Source: Proteobacteria bacterium SG_bin9 (GTDB lineage: Bacteria > Pseudomonadota > Alphaproteobacteria > Rhizobiales > Xanthobacteraceae). Taken from it: a DNA stretch of 64,000 nucleotides. The translations under genes and the position numbers were made by a program. The notes beneath the pieces are model-generated. The model did not search any database. It worked only from the letters and a program-made list of their open reading frames with translations, and was not told the DNA's origin. This document shows, in pieces, positions 1 through 10,381 of this stretch. The DNA lies in the NCBI GenBank assembly GCA_002083525.1, contig LWDM01000060.1, positions 28,121 to 92,120 on the forward strand, written 5' to 3'. Numbering within the stretch: the stretch's first letter is position 1; every line of letters begins with the position of its first letter.

Positions 1-386
1 TGGTGCGGCAGCGACCCGGCAGCGCCAAGGGCGTCGTGTTTCTCACCATTGAGGATGAGACCGGCATTGCCAATATTGTCGTCTGGCCGAAGACCATGGA
101 GCGCTTCCGCAAAGAAGTGATGGGCGCGCGGCTCATTCTCATCGAGGGGCAGATTCAGGAAAGCGAGGGCGTGGTGCATCTTGTCGCCAATTGCCTGATC
201 GATCGGTCGAACGACCTCGGGCATCTGGCCAACGAGGCATTGTTCAAGAAGCGTGTTCTGCCCTCGGGAGCGACAGTGATCGAGCCGCTGAATGCAGAGC
301 GCGAAACCGATCCGGCGATGCCGGCGCAAAAGATACGGCATCCACGCAATGTCCGTATCCTGCCGCCGTCACGCGACTTCCACTGA
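1..386 (+). CDS. dnaE2: Error-prone DNA polymerase DnaE2, C-terminal fragment
   Basis: This is the last ~127 codons of a gene that begins before the window, read in the frame starting at base 3. The peptide opens with RQRPGSAKGVVFLTIEDETG and continues through NIVVWPK and EGVVHLVA, the OB-fold tail I recognise from DnaE2 (ImuC), the alternative polymerase III alpha subunit of SOS-induced translesion synthesis. Its usual partners imuA and imuB would lie upstream, outside the window. The gene runs toward nrdB and shares a terminator-like hairpin with it. Family assignment is firm; only the C-terminus is visible, so catalytic residues cannot be checked. Confidence 0.88.
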   Translation, partial: VRQRPGSAKGVVFLTIEDETGIANIVVWPKTMERFRKEVMGARLILIEGQIQESEGVVHLVANCLIDRSNDLGHLANEALFKKRVLPSGATVIEPLNAERETDPAMPAQKIRHPRNVRILPPSRDFH

Positions 387-413
387 CGCCGGCTTTTTCG
401 GCCAGCGTCAGTG
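381..413. terminator. Shared hairpin between convergent dnaE2 and nrdB
   Basis: The arms CACTGACGC and GCGTCAGTG (381-389 and 405-413) are perfect complements around a loop that itself holds a short GCCG/CGGC stem and five T. The hairpin overlaps the dnaE2 stop codon and lies 14 bp from the nrdB stop, so it probably ends both transcripts. Confidence 0.6.
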
Positions 414-426
414 ACTTTGTGCAGAA

Positions 427-1569
427 TTAATCCCAGCTGAGCGCGCCGCCGTTCTGGTACTCGATCACGCGCGTTTCGAAGAAGTTCTTTTCCTTCTTGA
501 GGTCCATCGCTTCCGACATCCATGGGAACGGATTTTCCGTTTCCGCAAACACCGGCGTCAGGCCGATTTGCGCGCACCGCCGGTTGGCGATGAAGTGCAT
601 GTACTGTTCGCACAGATGCGCGTTCAAGCCTAGAAAGCCGCGCGGCATGGTGTCCCGGCCGTACGACGCTTCAAGATTCGCGGCCTCTGCGATCATGCCG
701 CGGACTTCGTCCTGGAAGGCTTTGGTCCACAGATGCGGGTTCTCGATCTTGATCTGGTTGATCACGTCGATGCCGAAATTCAGATGCAACGATTCGTCGC
801 GCAGGATGTATTGATACTGCTCGGCGATGCCGACCATCTTGTTGCGGCGGCCGAGCGAGAGAATCTGGGCAAAGCCGGTGTAGAACCACATACCCTCGAA
901 CACGACATAGAATGCGACGAGATCGCGCAGGAACGATTGATCGGCCTCCAGCGTGCCGGTCTGGAAGTCCGGATTGTCGAGGTTCTGCGTGTGCTTCAGC
1001 GCCCACGCAGCCTTGTCGGTGATCGAGGGTACTTCCCGGTACATATTGAACAGCTCGCCCTCATCGAGGCCGAGGCTTTCCACGATGTACTGGAAGGTGT
1101 GGGTGTGCACCGCCTCCTCGAATGCCTGACGCAGCAGATATTGCCGGCATTCGGGATTGGTGAGGTGGCGATAGATCGCGAGCACGATGTTGTTCGCGAC
1201 CAGCGACTCGGATGCGGCAAAGAAGCCGAGGTTGCGCTTGATGGCGCGGCGCTCGTCCTCGGTGAGGCCGTCGCGTGATTTCCACAGCGCGATGTCGGCT
1301 TGCATCGAGACTTCCGTCGGCATCCAGTGGTTGTTGCAGCCCGCGAGATATTTCTCCCATGCCCATTTGTACTTCAGCGGCAGCAGTTGATTGACGTCGG
1401 CGCGGCAGTTGATCATCGCCTTGTCGTCGACCGAAACGCGGCCGCCGGCGCGATCAATCGCGCCGAGGCCGGTCTGATCGCCGGCTGGCGGATCGTGGTT
1501 TGGCGAATGATTGAAGACGACGGCCGGGGTCGCCGGTTTCGAGGTCGTGGTGTCTGACCAGTCGAGCAT
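427..1569 (-). CDS. nrdB: Ribonucleotide reductase small subunit, class Ic-type (Phe at radical site)
   Basis: Beta subunit (about 380 aa) that generates the oxidant for dNTP synthesis by NrdA. I start it at Met-Leu-Asp-Trp because GAAGGA lies 8 nt upstream; an in-frame extension to 1602 would overlap nrdA. Metal ligands are visible as E121, E152, H155, E225, E259 and H262, with the spacing of the ferritin-like fold. In the stretch E152-A-V-H155-T-H-T-F159 the residue equivalent to E. coli Tyr122 is Phe, and the first ligand (E. coli Asp84) is Glu. Both are hallmarks of class Ic enzymes such as that of Chlamydia trachomatis, which use a Mn/Fe cofactor rather than a tyrosyl radical. It lies 14 bp after nrdA in one operon. 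Confidence 0.93.
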   Translation of the reverse strand: MLDWSDTTTSKPATPAVVFNHSPNHDPPAGDQTGLGAIDRAGGRVSVDDKAMINCRADVNQLLPLKYKWAWEKYLAGCNNHWMPTEVSMQADIALWKSRDGLTEDERRAIKRNLGFFAASESLVANNIVLAIYRHLTNPECRQYLLRQAFEEAVHTHTFQYIVESLGLDEGELFNMYREVPSITDKAAWALKHTQNLDNPDFQTGTLEADQSFLRDLVAFYVVFEGMWFYTGFAQILSLGRRNKMVGIAEQYQYILRDESLHLNFGIDVINQIKIENPHLWTKAFQDEVRGMIAEAANLEASYGRDTMPRGFLGLNAHLCEQYMHFIANRRCAQIGLTPVFAETENPFPWMSEAMDLKKEKNFFETRVIEYQNGGALSWD

Positions 1570-1583
1570 TTGTCGTGTCCTTC

Positions 1584-4481
<2,898 letters not shown>

Positions 4482-4484
4482 GGC

Positions 4485-4515
4485 AAACCCCGTGGTCGTT
4501 TTTCATGAGGGGCTT
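4485..4515 (-). promoter_or_regulatory. Possible start-site-sequestering hairpin of nrdA
   Basis: On the minus strand AAGCCCC (4515-4509) can pair with GGGGTTT (4491-4485), which ends 3 nt before the nrdA start codon. The only purine-rich ribosome-binding candidate lies inside the 3' arm, so the stem could act as the riboswitch expression platform. Pairing is read directly; the switching role is inferred. Confidence 0.4.
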
Positions 4516-4598
4516 GGCTTTGGGAGGACGCGGCGCGATGGCCCACACGTGGGCATGGATCGGCGGCGACCGCCGGACACCCCGCCCGTGGACGTTTT

Positions 4599-4792
4599 GG
4601 TGTCGCGGCAGGTCTCCTGGCTCGCAGGTCGCCGTTCGCTTCCGGTCTTCCCGATGCGGAGCACCAGTGACGTTGGTTGGAAGCGAACTCGCTGCTGACA
4701 GTTGCGGGGGCAGCACCGGATTTAGCACTGAGCGTGCCGCACCGGTTTCCCTCTTAGCTACTAGATTTGGTGATCTTGTAGACCGTGACGCC
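4599..4792 (-). promoter_or_regulatory. Adenosylcobalamin riboswitch upstream of nrdAB
   Basis: The minus strand carries the conserved cobalamin-riboswitch blocks in the right order: AGGGAAACCGGTG, then TCCGGTGCTGCCCCCGCAA followed by CTGTCAG, and finally the B12 box GAGCCAGGAGACCTGCC (4623-4607). GGCGTCACGG (4792-4783) and CCGCGACACC (4608-4599) can form the closing P1 stem with two mismatches. About 115 nt separate it from the nrdA start. Known B12 elements of this kind repress B12-independent genes when AdoCbl is abundant. Confidence 0.95.
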
Positions 4793-4794
4793 TA

Positions 4795-4824
4795 TATTTG
4801 GGGTGACGGTTCGATTCTTGTCAA
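4795..4824 (-). promoter_or_regulatory. Candidate sigma-70 promoter of the nrdAB riboswitch
   Basis: On the minus strand TTGACA (4824-4819) is a perfect -35 box. CAAATA (4800-4795) lies 18 bp downstream, placing the start of transcription just ahead of the riboswitch P1 stem. The -10 is weak. Confidence 0.5.
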
Positions 4825-4834
4825 CCGCCTGATG

Positions 4835-4869
4835 ACAGGCGGAGCGGGAAAGTTGCCCACTCCGCCTGT
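4835..4869 (-). terminator. Hairpin downstream of tctA
   Basis: ACAGGCGGAG (4835-4844) and CTCCGCCTGT (4860-4869) pair perfectly, with an inner GGG/CCC pair. It lies about 30 bp past the tctA stop and just ahead of the nrdAB -35 box. There is no U-tract, so it may be a Rho-dependent end or a 3' stabiliser. Confidence 0.45.
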
Positions 4870-4897
4870 GGATCATGGGGACGGCGGGCCGCCCACC

Positions 4898-6409
4898 TCA
4901 GGCACGGGCGGGTTCCCGCGTGCGTCCGAGGCTGGAGACGATGCGGTCGAGCACCGGCCAGAACAGCAGCAGGATCGCAAGTGTGGTGATCGATCCGACA
5001 AGCCAGTTCGACCAGAACACCCGGAGGCTACCTTCGGCACCGATCATGGCGAGGCGGAAGGCGTCCTCGGCGCGGTTGCCGAGGACGAGTGCGAGCGTCA
5101 GCGGCGCCAACGGAATGCCGATCTTCTTGAAGACGTAGCCGACCACACCGAACAGCAGCATCAGCCAGATGTCGAACATCGCGTTCTGGATCGCGTAGGC
5201 GCCGATCGCGCACGACACGATGATCATGGGTGCGATCGCGGCGAACGGCACGCGCAGCACGGCTGCGAACACCGGCACTGTCGACAGCACGAGGATCAGG
5301 CCGACCACGTTGCCGAGATACATCGAGGCGATCAGACCCCAGACGAAGTTCTTGTGTTCCACGAACAGGAGCGGGCCGGGGTTGAGGCCCCACACCATCA
5401 AGCCGCCGAGGAGAATGGCAGCGGTGCCGGAACCCGGAATGCCGAGCGCGAGCATCGGCAGGAGCGCGGAAGTGCCGGACGCGTGTGCCGCGGTTTCGGG
5501 TGCGAACACGCCTTCGATGCGGCCCTTGCCGAAGCTCTCCTTGTCCTTCGAGAAGCGCTTGGCGAGATTGTAGCCCATGAAGGATGCGGCGATCGCACCG
5601 CCCGGCGTGATGCCGAGCCAGCAGCCGATCGCCGACGAGCGCAGCAGCGTGACCCAGTAGCGCGGCAGATCGGTCCAGACATTCCAGACCGTGCGCAGGG
5701 TAATCTTGGCGGCGTGACCGCGCAGCGCGAGGCGCTCTTCCATCGTCAGCAGGATTTCGCTGATGCCGAACAGGCCGATCACCGCGACAAGAAAGTTGAC
5801 GCCGCGCAGCAGGTCGGACGAACCGAACGTCATGCGCAACTGACCGGAGACGGTGTCGAGGCCGATGCCGGCGAGCAGAAGACCAAGCGACATCGAGATG
5901 ATGGTCTTGTGCTTGGCTTCGCGGCCAAGACCGACGAACGAGCAGAAGGTGAGGAGATAGACTGCGAAGAACTCCGGCGGGCCGAACTTCAGCGCGAAGG
6001 TGGAGATCGCCGGCGCAAGGAACGTGATCAGCAACACGGCCGCGAACGATCCGATGAAGGAGGACGTGAAGGCAGCGGTGAGCGCTTCCGCCGCCTTGCC
6101 CTGTTGCGCCATCGGATAACCGTCGAATGTGGTCGCCACCGACCACGCTTCACCCGGGATATTGAACAGGATCGAGGTGATGGCGCCGCCGAACAGCGCG
6201 CCCCAGTAGATGCAGGACAGCATGACGATGGCGGACGTCGGATCCATCGTGAACGTCAGTGGCAACAGGATGGCGACGCCGTTCGGACCGCCAAGGCCGG
6301 GCAGCACGCCAACGAAGATGCCGAGCACAAGGCCGACCATCATCAGCGCAAGGATTTTCCAAGTCAGCAGGACGCTAAATCCTTGCATCAAGAGACTGAG
6401 GGCTTCCAT
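4898..6409 (-). CDS. tctA: Tripartite tricarboxylate transporter large permease TctA
   Basis: Integral inner-membrane permease (503 aa) of a TTT system that imports a carboxylate delivered by the periplasmic TctC. The protein is almost entirely hydrophobic segments, with the family-typical N-terminal GVLPGLGGPNGVAILLPLTF and the GYPMAQQGKA loop, and LALGIPGSGTAAILLGG in the second half, the two repeated Gly/Pro-rich motifs of TctA. Length matches the family (~500 aa). It is the last gene of tctC-tctB-tctA. The substrate cannot be read from sequence; the neighbouring 2-hydroxyacid genes suggest a small hydroxy- or dicarboxylate. Confidence 0.95.
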   Translation of the reverse strand: MEALSLLMQGFSVLLTWKILALMMVGLVLGIFVGVLPGLGGPNGVAILLPLTFTMDPTSAIVMLSCIYWGALFGGAITSILFNIPGEAWSVATTFDGYPMAQQGKAAEALTAAFTSSFIGSFAAVLLITFLAPAISTFALKFGPPEFFAVYLLTFCSFVGLGREAKHKTIISMSLGLLLAGIGLDTVSGQLRMTFGSSDLLRGVNFLVAVIGLFGISEILLTMEERLALRGHAAKITLRTVWNVWTDLPRYWVTLLRSSAIGCWLGITPGGAIAASFMGYNLAKRFSKDKESFGKGRIEGVFAPETAAHASGTSALLPMLALGIPGSGTAAILLGGLMVWGLNPGPLLFVEHKNFVWGLIASMYLGNVVGLILVLSTVPVFAAVLRVPFAAIAPMIIVSCAIGAYAIQNAMFDIWLMLLFGVVGYVFKKIGIPLAPLTLALVLGNRAEDAFRLAMIGAEGSLRVFWSNWLVGSITTLAILLLFWPVLDRIVSSLGRTREPARA

Positions 6410-6472
6410 CGTGTCGTTTCCTGAACCTTGAGAACTCGAGCTCGTCGAGCGTTGTCAATGAACGTGCAAAAA

Positions 6473-7015
6473 TCAGCGTCCGAACAGGGCTTCGATCGGC
6501 CCCTTGGGCATGATGACGTCGAACGCAAGATCGAAGACGACGAACATCGTTGCCGCGAAGACGAAAGCGGTGAGGAGCGACTTCCATAGCGCGATCTTGC
6601 CGACCCATCGCATGAAGCCCGCGATCAGAAGGAAGCTCGACAAATAAATGCCGAGCCATTTTAGCGCGAGGCAGAACAGGAAAGTCGGAATTAGAACCGT
6701 CATCACCCGGTTGAGCTGCGCGCGGGTGACGAATGCATCGCCTTCGCTCTTCGAATCCATCAACGTCTTGATCAACCCGAACAGGGCCGCGCCACCAAGA
6801 ATGAGCGAGAGATAGAACGGGAAATATCCAGCCTGCGGGCCGGACGAGTCCCACGATGCGCCGGTCTTCAGGTTGTCCCAAGCGAGCACAGCCGCAAACA
6901 CGAGCAGCAGCGCACTGACGATCATGTCGATCGTCCGTTTGCTGGTAACGGCAGGCGATGCGTCGTCGGGCGCGGTCGGATCTTCGACGACGATTTCCAT
7001 TTCCGATTTCGACAT
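6473..7015 (-). CDS. tctB: Tripartite tricarboxylate transporter small subunit TctB
   Basis: Small membrane subunit (about 180 aa) with four predicted hydrophobic helices after a ~30-residue acidic cytoplasmic start. The GPQAGYFPFYL stretch between helices 1 and 2 is typical of TctB. I start at Met-Ser-Lys-Ser (7015); 14 more codons are open upstream but look non-coding. It lies between tctC (75-bp gap holding a strong hairpin) and tctA (63-bp gap). Confidence 0.9.
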   Translation of the reverse strand: MSKSEMEIVVEDPTAPDDASPAVTSKRTIDMIVSALLLVFAAVLAWDNLKTGASWDSSGPQAGYFPFYLSLILGGAALFGLIKTLMDSKSEGDAFVTRAQLNRVMTVLIPTFLFCLALKWLGIYLSSFLLIAGFMRWVGKIALWKSLLTAFVFAATMFVVFDLAFDVIMPKGPIEALFGR

Positions 7016-7046
7016 GGGATTTCCGTTCGAAAGGTGTGTCGGATCA

Positions 7047-7070
7047 GCCCCGCGCAACGATGCGCGGGGC
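7047..7070 (-). other. Strong hairpin in the tctC-tctB gap
   Basis: GCCCCGCGCA (7047-7056) and TGCGCGGGGC (7061-7070) form a perfect 10-bp, nearly all-GC stem with a four-base loop and no following U-tract. Such intercistronic stems in binding-protein transporter operons commonly protect the 3' end of the upstream message or attenuate the downstream genes. Here that would give TctC excess over the permease. Confidence 0.55.
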
Positions 7071-7090
7071 GTGTTCGTCAGAGCTTCGCT

Positions 7091-8080
7091 TTACTTGGCG
7101 ACGAAGCCAGCTTCGGTCATGAGCTGGGTGTTGATGGCGTCATCCTCGCCGAGGAACTTCGTCATCGCGTCGCCGGTCAGGAACACAGGCTTGAGCGCCT
7201 GCTTTTCCATGTAGTCCTTGTATTCCGGCGTCTCGACCACCTTCTTGAACAGGTCGACGTAGAACGCCTTCTGATCGTCCGTCACCTTGCCCGGCAGGAA
7301 CATCGCGCGCAGCATGAGATACTGCACGTCGAGGCCTTCTTCCTTACAAGTCGGAATGTCCTTCCAAGCCTGCGAGTCGGTGACCTTCGACGAGTAGCTG
7401 ATGCGTTCCTTGTCGAACACGCACAGCGCTTTGACTTGGCCGGCGCGCCACACTTCGAGGTTTTCCGACGGATTGTTGACGTTGGCGTCGATGTGATTGC
7501 CGACGAGCTGGGTCGCGGCTTCGCCACCTGACTTGTAAGGCAAGTAGGAGAACTTTGCGCCGGTCTTCTTCTCGGTGAAGACGGTGAGAACCTGGTCCTC
7601 GCGCTTCGAGCCGGTGCCGCCCATCTTGAACGGCGAACCGGAGGCCTTGGCGGCGTCGATGAAGTCCTTGACGTTATTGTAGGGCTTCGTCGCGTTGCTC
7701 CAGAGCACGAACTGGTCCATCGCGATCACCGACACCGGCGTCAACTCACGCCAGTTGAACGGGATCTTGGCCGAGAGCGGCAGCATGTAGATGAGCGAGT
7801 AGGCGATCAGTACCTTGTTGGCGTCGCCGTCGCTGCTCTTCATATACATCAGCGCTTCCGCGCCCGATGCGCCACCCTTGAGCGAAACAACCATCGGCTG
7901 CTTCATCAGGTTGTTCTTCTGGATGGCGGCCTGCATCATGCGCGCCATCTGATCGGATGCGCCGCCGGCGCCGGCCGCAACCACGATCTCTACCGGCTTG
8001 GTCGGTTCCCAGGCCGCCATGGCCGGAGCCGACAGCAGCAACGCCGCAGCCGCTGTCGCGGTTTTCATCAGGTAATGCAT
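7091..8080 (-). CDS. tctC: TctC-family periplasmic solute-binding protein
   Basis: Extracytoplasmic receptor (329 aa) of the adjacent TTT transporter. A Sec signal peptide is evident: MHYLMKTATAAAALLLSAPAMA, with cleavage after AMA. Then comes the Bug/TctC fold opening WEPTKPVEIVVAAGAGGASD, in which the AGAGG loop replaces the common PGGP substrate loop. Cysteines in ALCVFDKER and IPTCKEE may form a disulfide. First gene of the tctCBA operon; about 110 bp separates it from the aminotransferase gene upstream, enough for its own promoter. Ligand unknown. Confidence 0.93.
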   Translation of the reverse strand: MHYLMKTATAAAALLLSAPAMAAWEPTKPVEIVVAAGAGGASDQMARMMQAAIQKNNLMKQPMVVSLKGGASGAEALMYMKSSDGDANKVLIAYSLIYMLPLSAKIPFNWRELTPVSVIAMDQFVLWSNATKPYNNVKDFIDAAKASGSPFKMGGTGSKREDQVLTVFTEKKTGAKFSYLPYKSGGEAATQLVGNHIDANVNNPSENLEVWRAGQVKALCVFDKERISYSSKVTDSQAWKDIPTCKEEGLDVQYLMLRAMFLPGKVTDDQKAFYVDLFKKVVETPEYKDYMEKQALKPVFLTGDAMTKFLGEDDAINTQLMTEAGFVAK

Positions 8081-8189
8081 CGTTACGTTCCTCCCTGTAT
8101 TGGACCAGAGCCTGTTATCCGGCTCTTGATGCTCTGTCGTTAGGACAAAAGTGAACTACGGCCTTTAGATACCCCTACGTCAATCAATC

Positions 8190-9389
8190 TTAAGCGACGG
8201 CCGTGCGCGGCATCGGCACAGCTTCCGAGCGCTTCAGCACATCCATGGCCGCCAGCACGCCGCCGCTGCGATGCGGAACGCCGGCAAGATCGAGCCCCAT
8301 TTCGACGCCGGCGAGGGTGCCCATCAGCGTCAGGTCGTTGAAGTGGCCGAGGTGTCCGATACGGAAAACCTTGCCCTTGATCTTGCCGAGGCCGGCGCCG
8401 AGCGACATGTCGAAATTGTCGAGCACCACCTTGCGGTATTGATCGGCATCGTGACCCTGCGGCATCATGACCGCGGTAAGGATCGGCGAGTGCTCGGACG
8501 CTTCCTGGCACAGCACTTCAAGCTCCCAGGCGCGAACGGCGGCGCGCGTTGCGGCCGAGTAGCGCTTGTGGCGGGCGAAGACGTTGCCGAGGCCTTCCTC
8601 GAGCAGCATCTTGATCGCCTCGTCGAGGCCATAGAGCATGTTGGTCGCCGGCGTGTAGGGCCATGAACCGCCCTTGTTCGCTGCGATGATCTCGCTCCAG
8701 TCCCAGTACGAACGAACCGAGGTATTCGCCTTCGCCGCGGCGAGCGCCTTCTCCGACACCGCGTTGAAGCCGAGGCCCGGCGGCAGCATCAAACCCTTCT
8801 GCGAGCAGGTGACGGTGACGTCGACGCCCCATGCATCGTGTTCGTATTCAATCGAGCCGAGCGACGAGATGGTGTCGACCATCAAAAGCGCCGGATGCTT
8901 GGCGCGATCCATCGCTTTACGGATTTCCGGAATGCGCGTGACGCAGCCGGTGGAGGTTTCGTTGTGAACCACCATCACTGCCTTGATGCTGTGCGACTTG
9001 TCAGCAGCGAGCTTGGCTTCGATCTGCTCGGGGACCGCGCCGCGGCGCCAGTCGCCGGGAAGGAAGTCGATCTCAAGCTTCAGCTTCTCGGCCATGTTCC
9101 GCCACAGCGTCGCGAACTGGCCGGTCTCCGCCATCAGCACCTTGTCCCCGGGGGAAAGCGTGTTGACGATCGCTGCTTCCCACGCGCCGGTGCCGGAGGA
9201 CGGATAGATGATGACCGGCTGCTTGGTGCCGAAGATTTTCTTCGAGCCGTCGATCACCCGCAGGCCGAGCTCCGCAAATTCGGGGCCGCGATGATCGATC
9301 GTCGGATAGTCCATCGCCCGCAAAACGCGGTCCGGGACATTCGTGGGCCCAGGGATTTGCAGGAAGTGCTTGCCGGTGTGGAGCGCCAT
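8190..9389 (-). CDS. Class V aminotransferase, serine-glyoxylate aminotransferase type
   Basis: PLP enzyme of fold type I (399 aa), closest in my reading to serine-glyoxylate aminotransferase (serine + glyoxylate to hydroxypyruvate + glycine). The N-terminus QIPGPTNVPDRVLRAM, the HNETSTG loop, D172 (VDTISSLGS) and the Schiff-base lysine K198 (TCSQKGLMLPPG) are all present. I start at Met-Ala-Leu-His, preceded by TGAGGAC at 4-5 nt; 27 open codons further upstream lack a site. It lies between the tct operon and the divergent GntR gene, suggesting co-regulation. Alanine or another amino donor is possible. A paralogue is at 30116-31303. Confidence 0.88.
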   Translation of the reverse strand: MALHTGKHFLQIPGPTNVPDRVLRAMDYPTIDHRGPEFAELGLRVIDGSKKIFGTKQPVIIYPSSGTGAWEAAIVNTLSPGDKVLMAETGQFATLWRNMAEKLKLEIDFLPGDWRRGAVPEQIEAKLAADKSHSIKAVMVVHNETSTGCVTRIPEIRKAMDRAKHPALLMVDTISSLGSIEYEHDAWGVDVTVTCSQKGLMLPPGLGFNAVSEKALAAAKANTSVRSYWDWSEIIAANKGGSWPYTPATNMLYGLDEAIKMLLEEGLGNVFARHKRYSAATRAAVRAWELEVLCQEASEHSPILTAVMMPQGHDADQYRKVVLDNFDMSLGAGLGKIKGKVFRIGHLGHFNDLTLMGTLAGVEMGLDLAGVPHRSGGVLAAMDVLKRSEAVPMPRTAVA

Positions 9390-9536
9390 GTCGTCCTCAA
9401 TTGAATGCAATTTTGCAGATTGAAGTTCGGTAAGGAAGTCAGATTGTATTCTCTTTTCGCTTCCACACAACCAGAAAATCGGCTAAATCGTCAAGAGGCA
9501 ATCGGGAATGACAGAAATAGTCAACAATCCTGACGT

Positions 9537-9550
9537 TTTTGTCGACAAAA
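9537..9550. promoter_or_regulatory. Candidate GntR operator
   Basis: TTTTGTCGACAAAA is a perfect 14-bp palindrome in the 194-bp gap between the divergent aminotransferase and GntR genes, 33 bp before the GntR start. The core TTGTCGACAA resembles the GT...AC half-site pattern of FadR-type GntR operators. Confidence 0.55.
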
Positions 9551-9583
9551 TTCAGACCGGAGCATCGTCTTTTGAATAATCTG

Positions 9584-10306
9584 ATGCGCACCAGAAGTTT
9601 CGAGGTCGTGGAGAGCCAGCCGACGTCGTTGCATGACGATTTGCTGAGTCAGCTGCGCAACTACATCGTCGCCGGCGATCTCGCGCCGGGTGCGCGGATT
9701 CCGGAACGGGAGCTGTGCGAGAAGTTCGAGGTGTCGCGCACGCCGTTGCGCGAGGCGCTGAAGGTGCTGGCGGCGGAAGGGTTGATCGAACTGCTCGCCA
9801 ATCGCGGCGCGCGGGTGCGCGTGTTCTCGGAAGGCGACATCCGCAACCTGTTCGAAGTGATTGCGGGCCTCGACTTCGTCGCCGGCCGTCTCGCCTGCGA
9901 GCGCATCACCGACGAGGGCATCGCCAACATCGAGCGCCTGCATCTCGATATGTACACCTGTTACATGCGGCGCGAGCTCGCCGACTATTTCCGCCTGAAT
10001 CAGCAGATTCATCAGGAGATTGTCGATGCCGCGGGAAATCCGGTGTTGAGCGCCAATTACGCGAGCGCCAACGCTGTGGTGCGCCGCCTGCGCTTCGCGG
10101 CCAACCTGGTGCATCGCGATCGTCTCAGCGATGCGATGCGCGAGCACGAAGACATTGTCGACGCGCTGCGCCGCCGTGCCGGTCAGGAGCTTGGCCTGAA
10201 GATGTACGAGCACATGCAGCGGAAATGCGACGCCGTGTGCGAGTACATGCGTGAACAGGCGCAGGCGGACTCCAAGGCTGCGCCGGACTTGCAGCCGGCA
10301 GACTAA
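9584..10306 (+). CDS. GntR-family regulator with FCD ligand-binding domain
   Basis: FadR-subfamily transcription factor (240 aa). Residues ~20-85 are the winged helix-turn-helix (PGARIPERELCEKFEVSRTP followed by LREALKVLAAEGLIEL). The rest is an all-helical FCD domain with the Asp and His residues (DYFRLNQQIHQEI, REHEDIV) that usually bind a metal and a carboxylate. I start at ATG 9584; the open frame reaches a TTG at 9539 inside the operator palindrome, so the shorter start is preferred although its ribosome site is poor. E. coli GlcC, the glycolate-responsive activator, belongs to the same subfamily, which fits the neighbours here. Confidence 0.9.
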   Translation: MRTRSFEVVESQPTSLHDDLLSQLRNYIVAGDLAPGARIPERELCEKFEVSRTPLREALKVLAAEGLIELLANRGARVRVFSEGDIRNLFEVIAGLDFVAGRLACERITDEGIANIERLHLDMYTCYMRRELADYFRLNQQIHQEIVDAAGNPVLSANYASANAVVRRLRFAANLVHRDRLSDAMREHEDIVDALRRRAGQELGLKMYEHMQRKCDAVCEYMREQAQADSKAAPDLQPAD

Positions 10307-10381
10307 CCGCCAGGATGCCTTGTTCGCGCCACGACCGCAAAACGCCTACCGAAAAAGTAACGGCAATCCCAAGACACAATT

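Noticed and set aside
4505..6424. 639-aa plus-strand open frame
   Set aside because: It is antisense to tctA and the riboswitch leader. The product is rich in Arg, Glu, Asp and Gly with no recognisable fold, a normal side effect of high GC.
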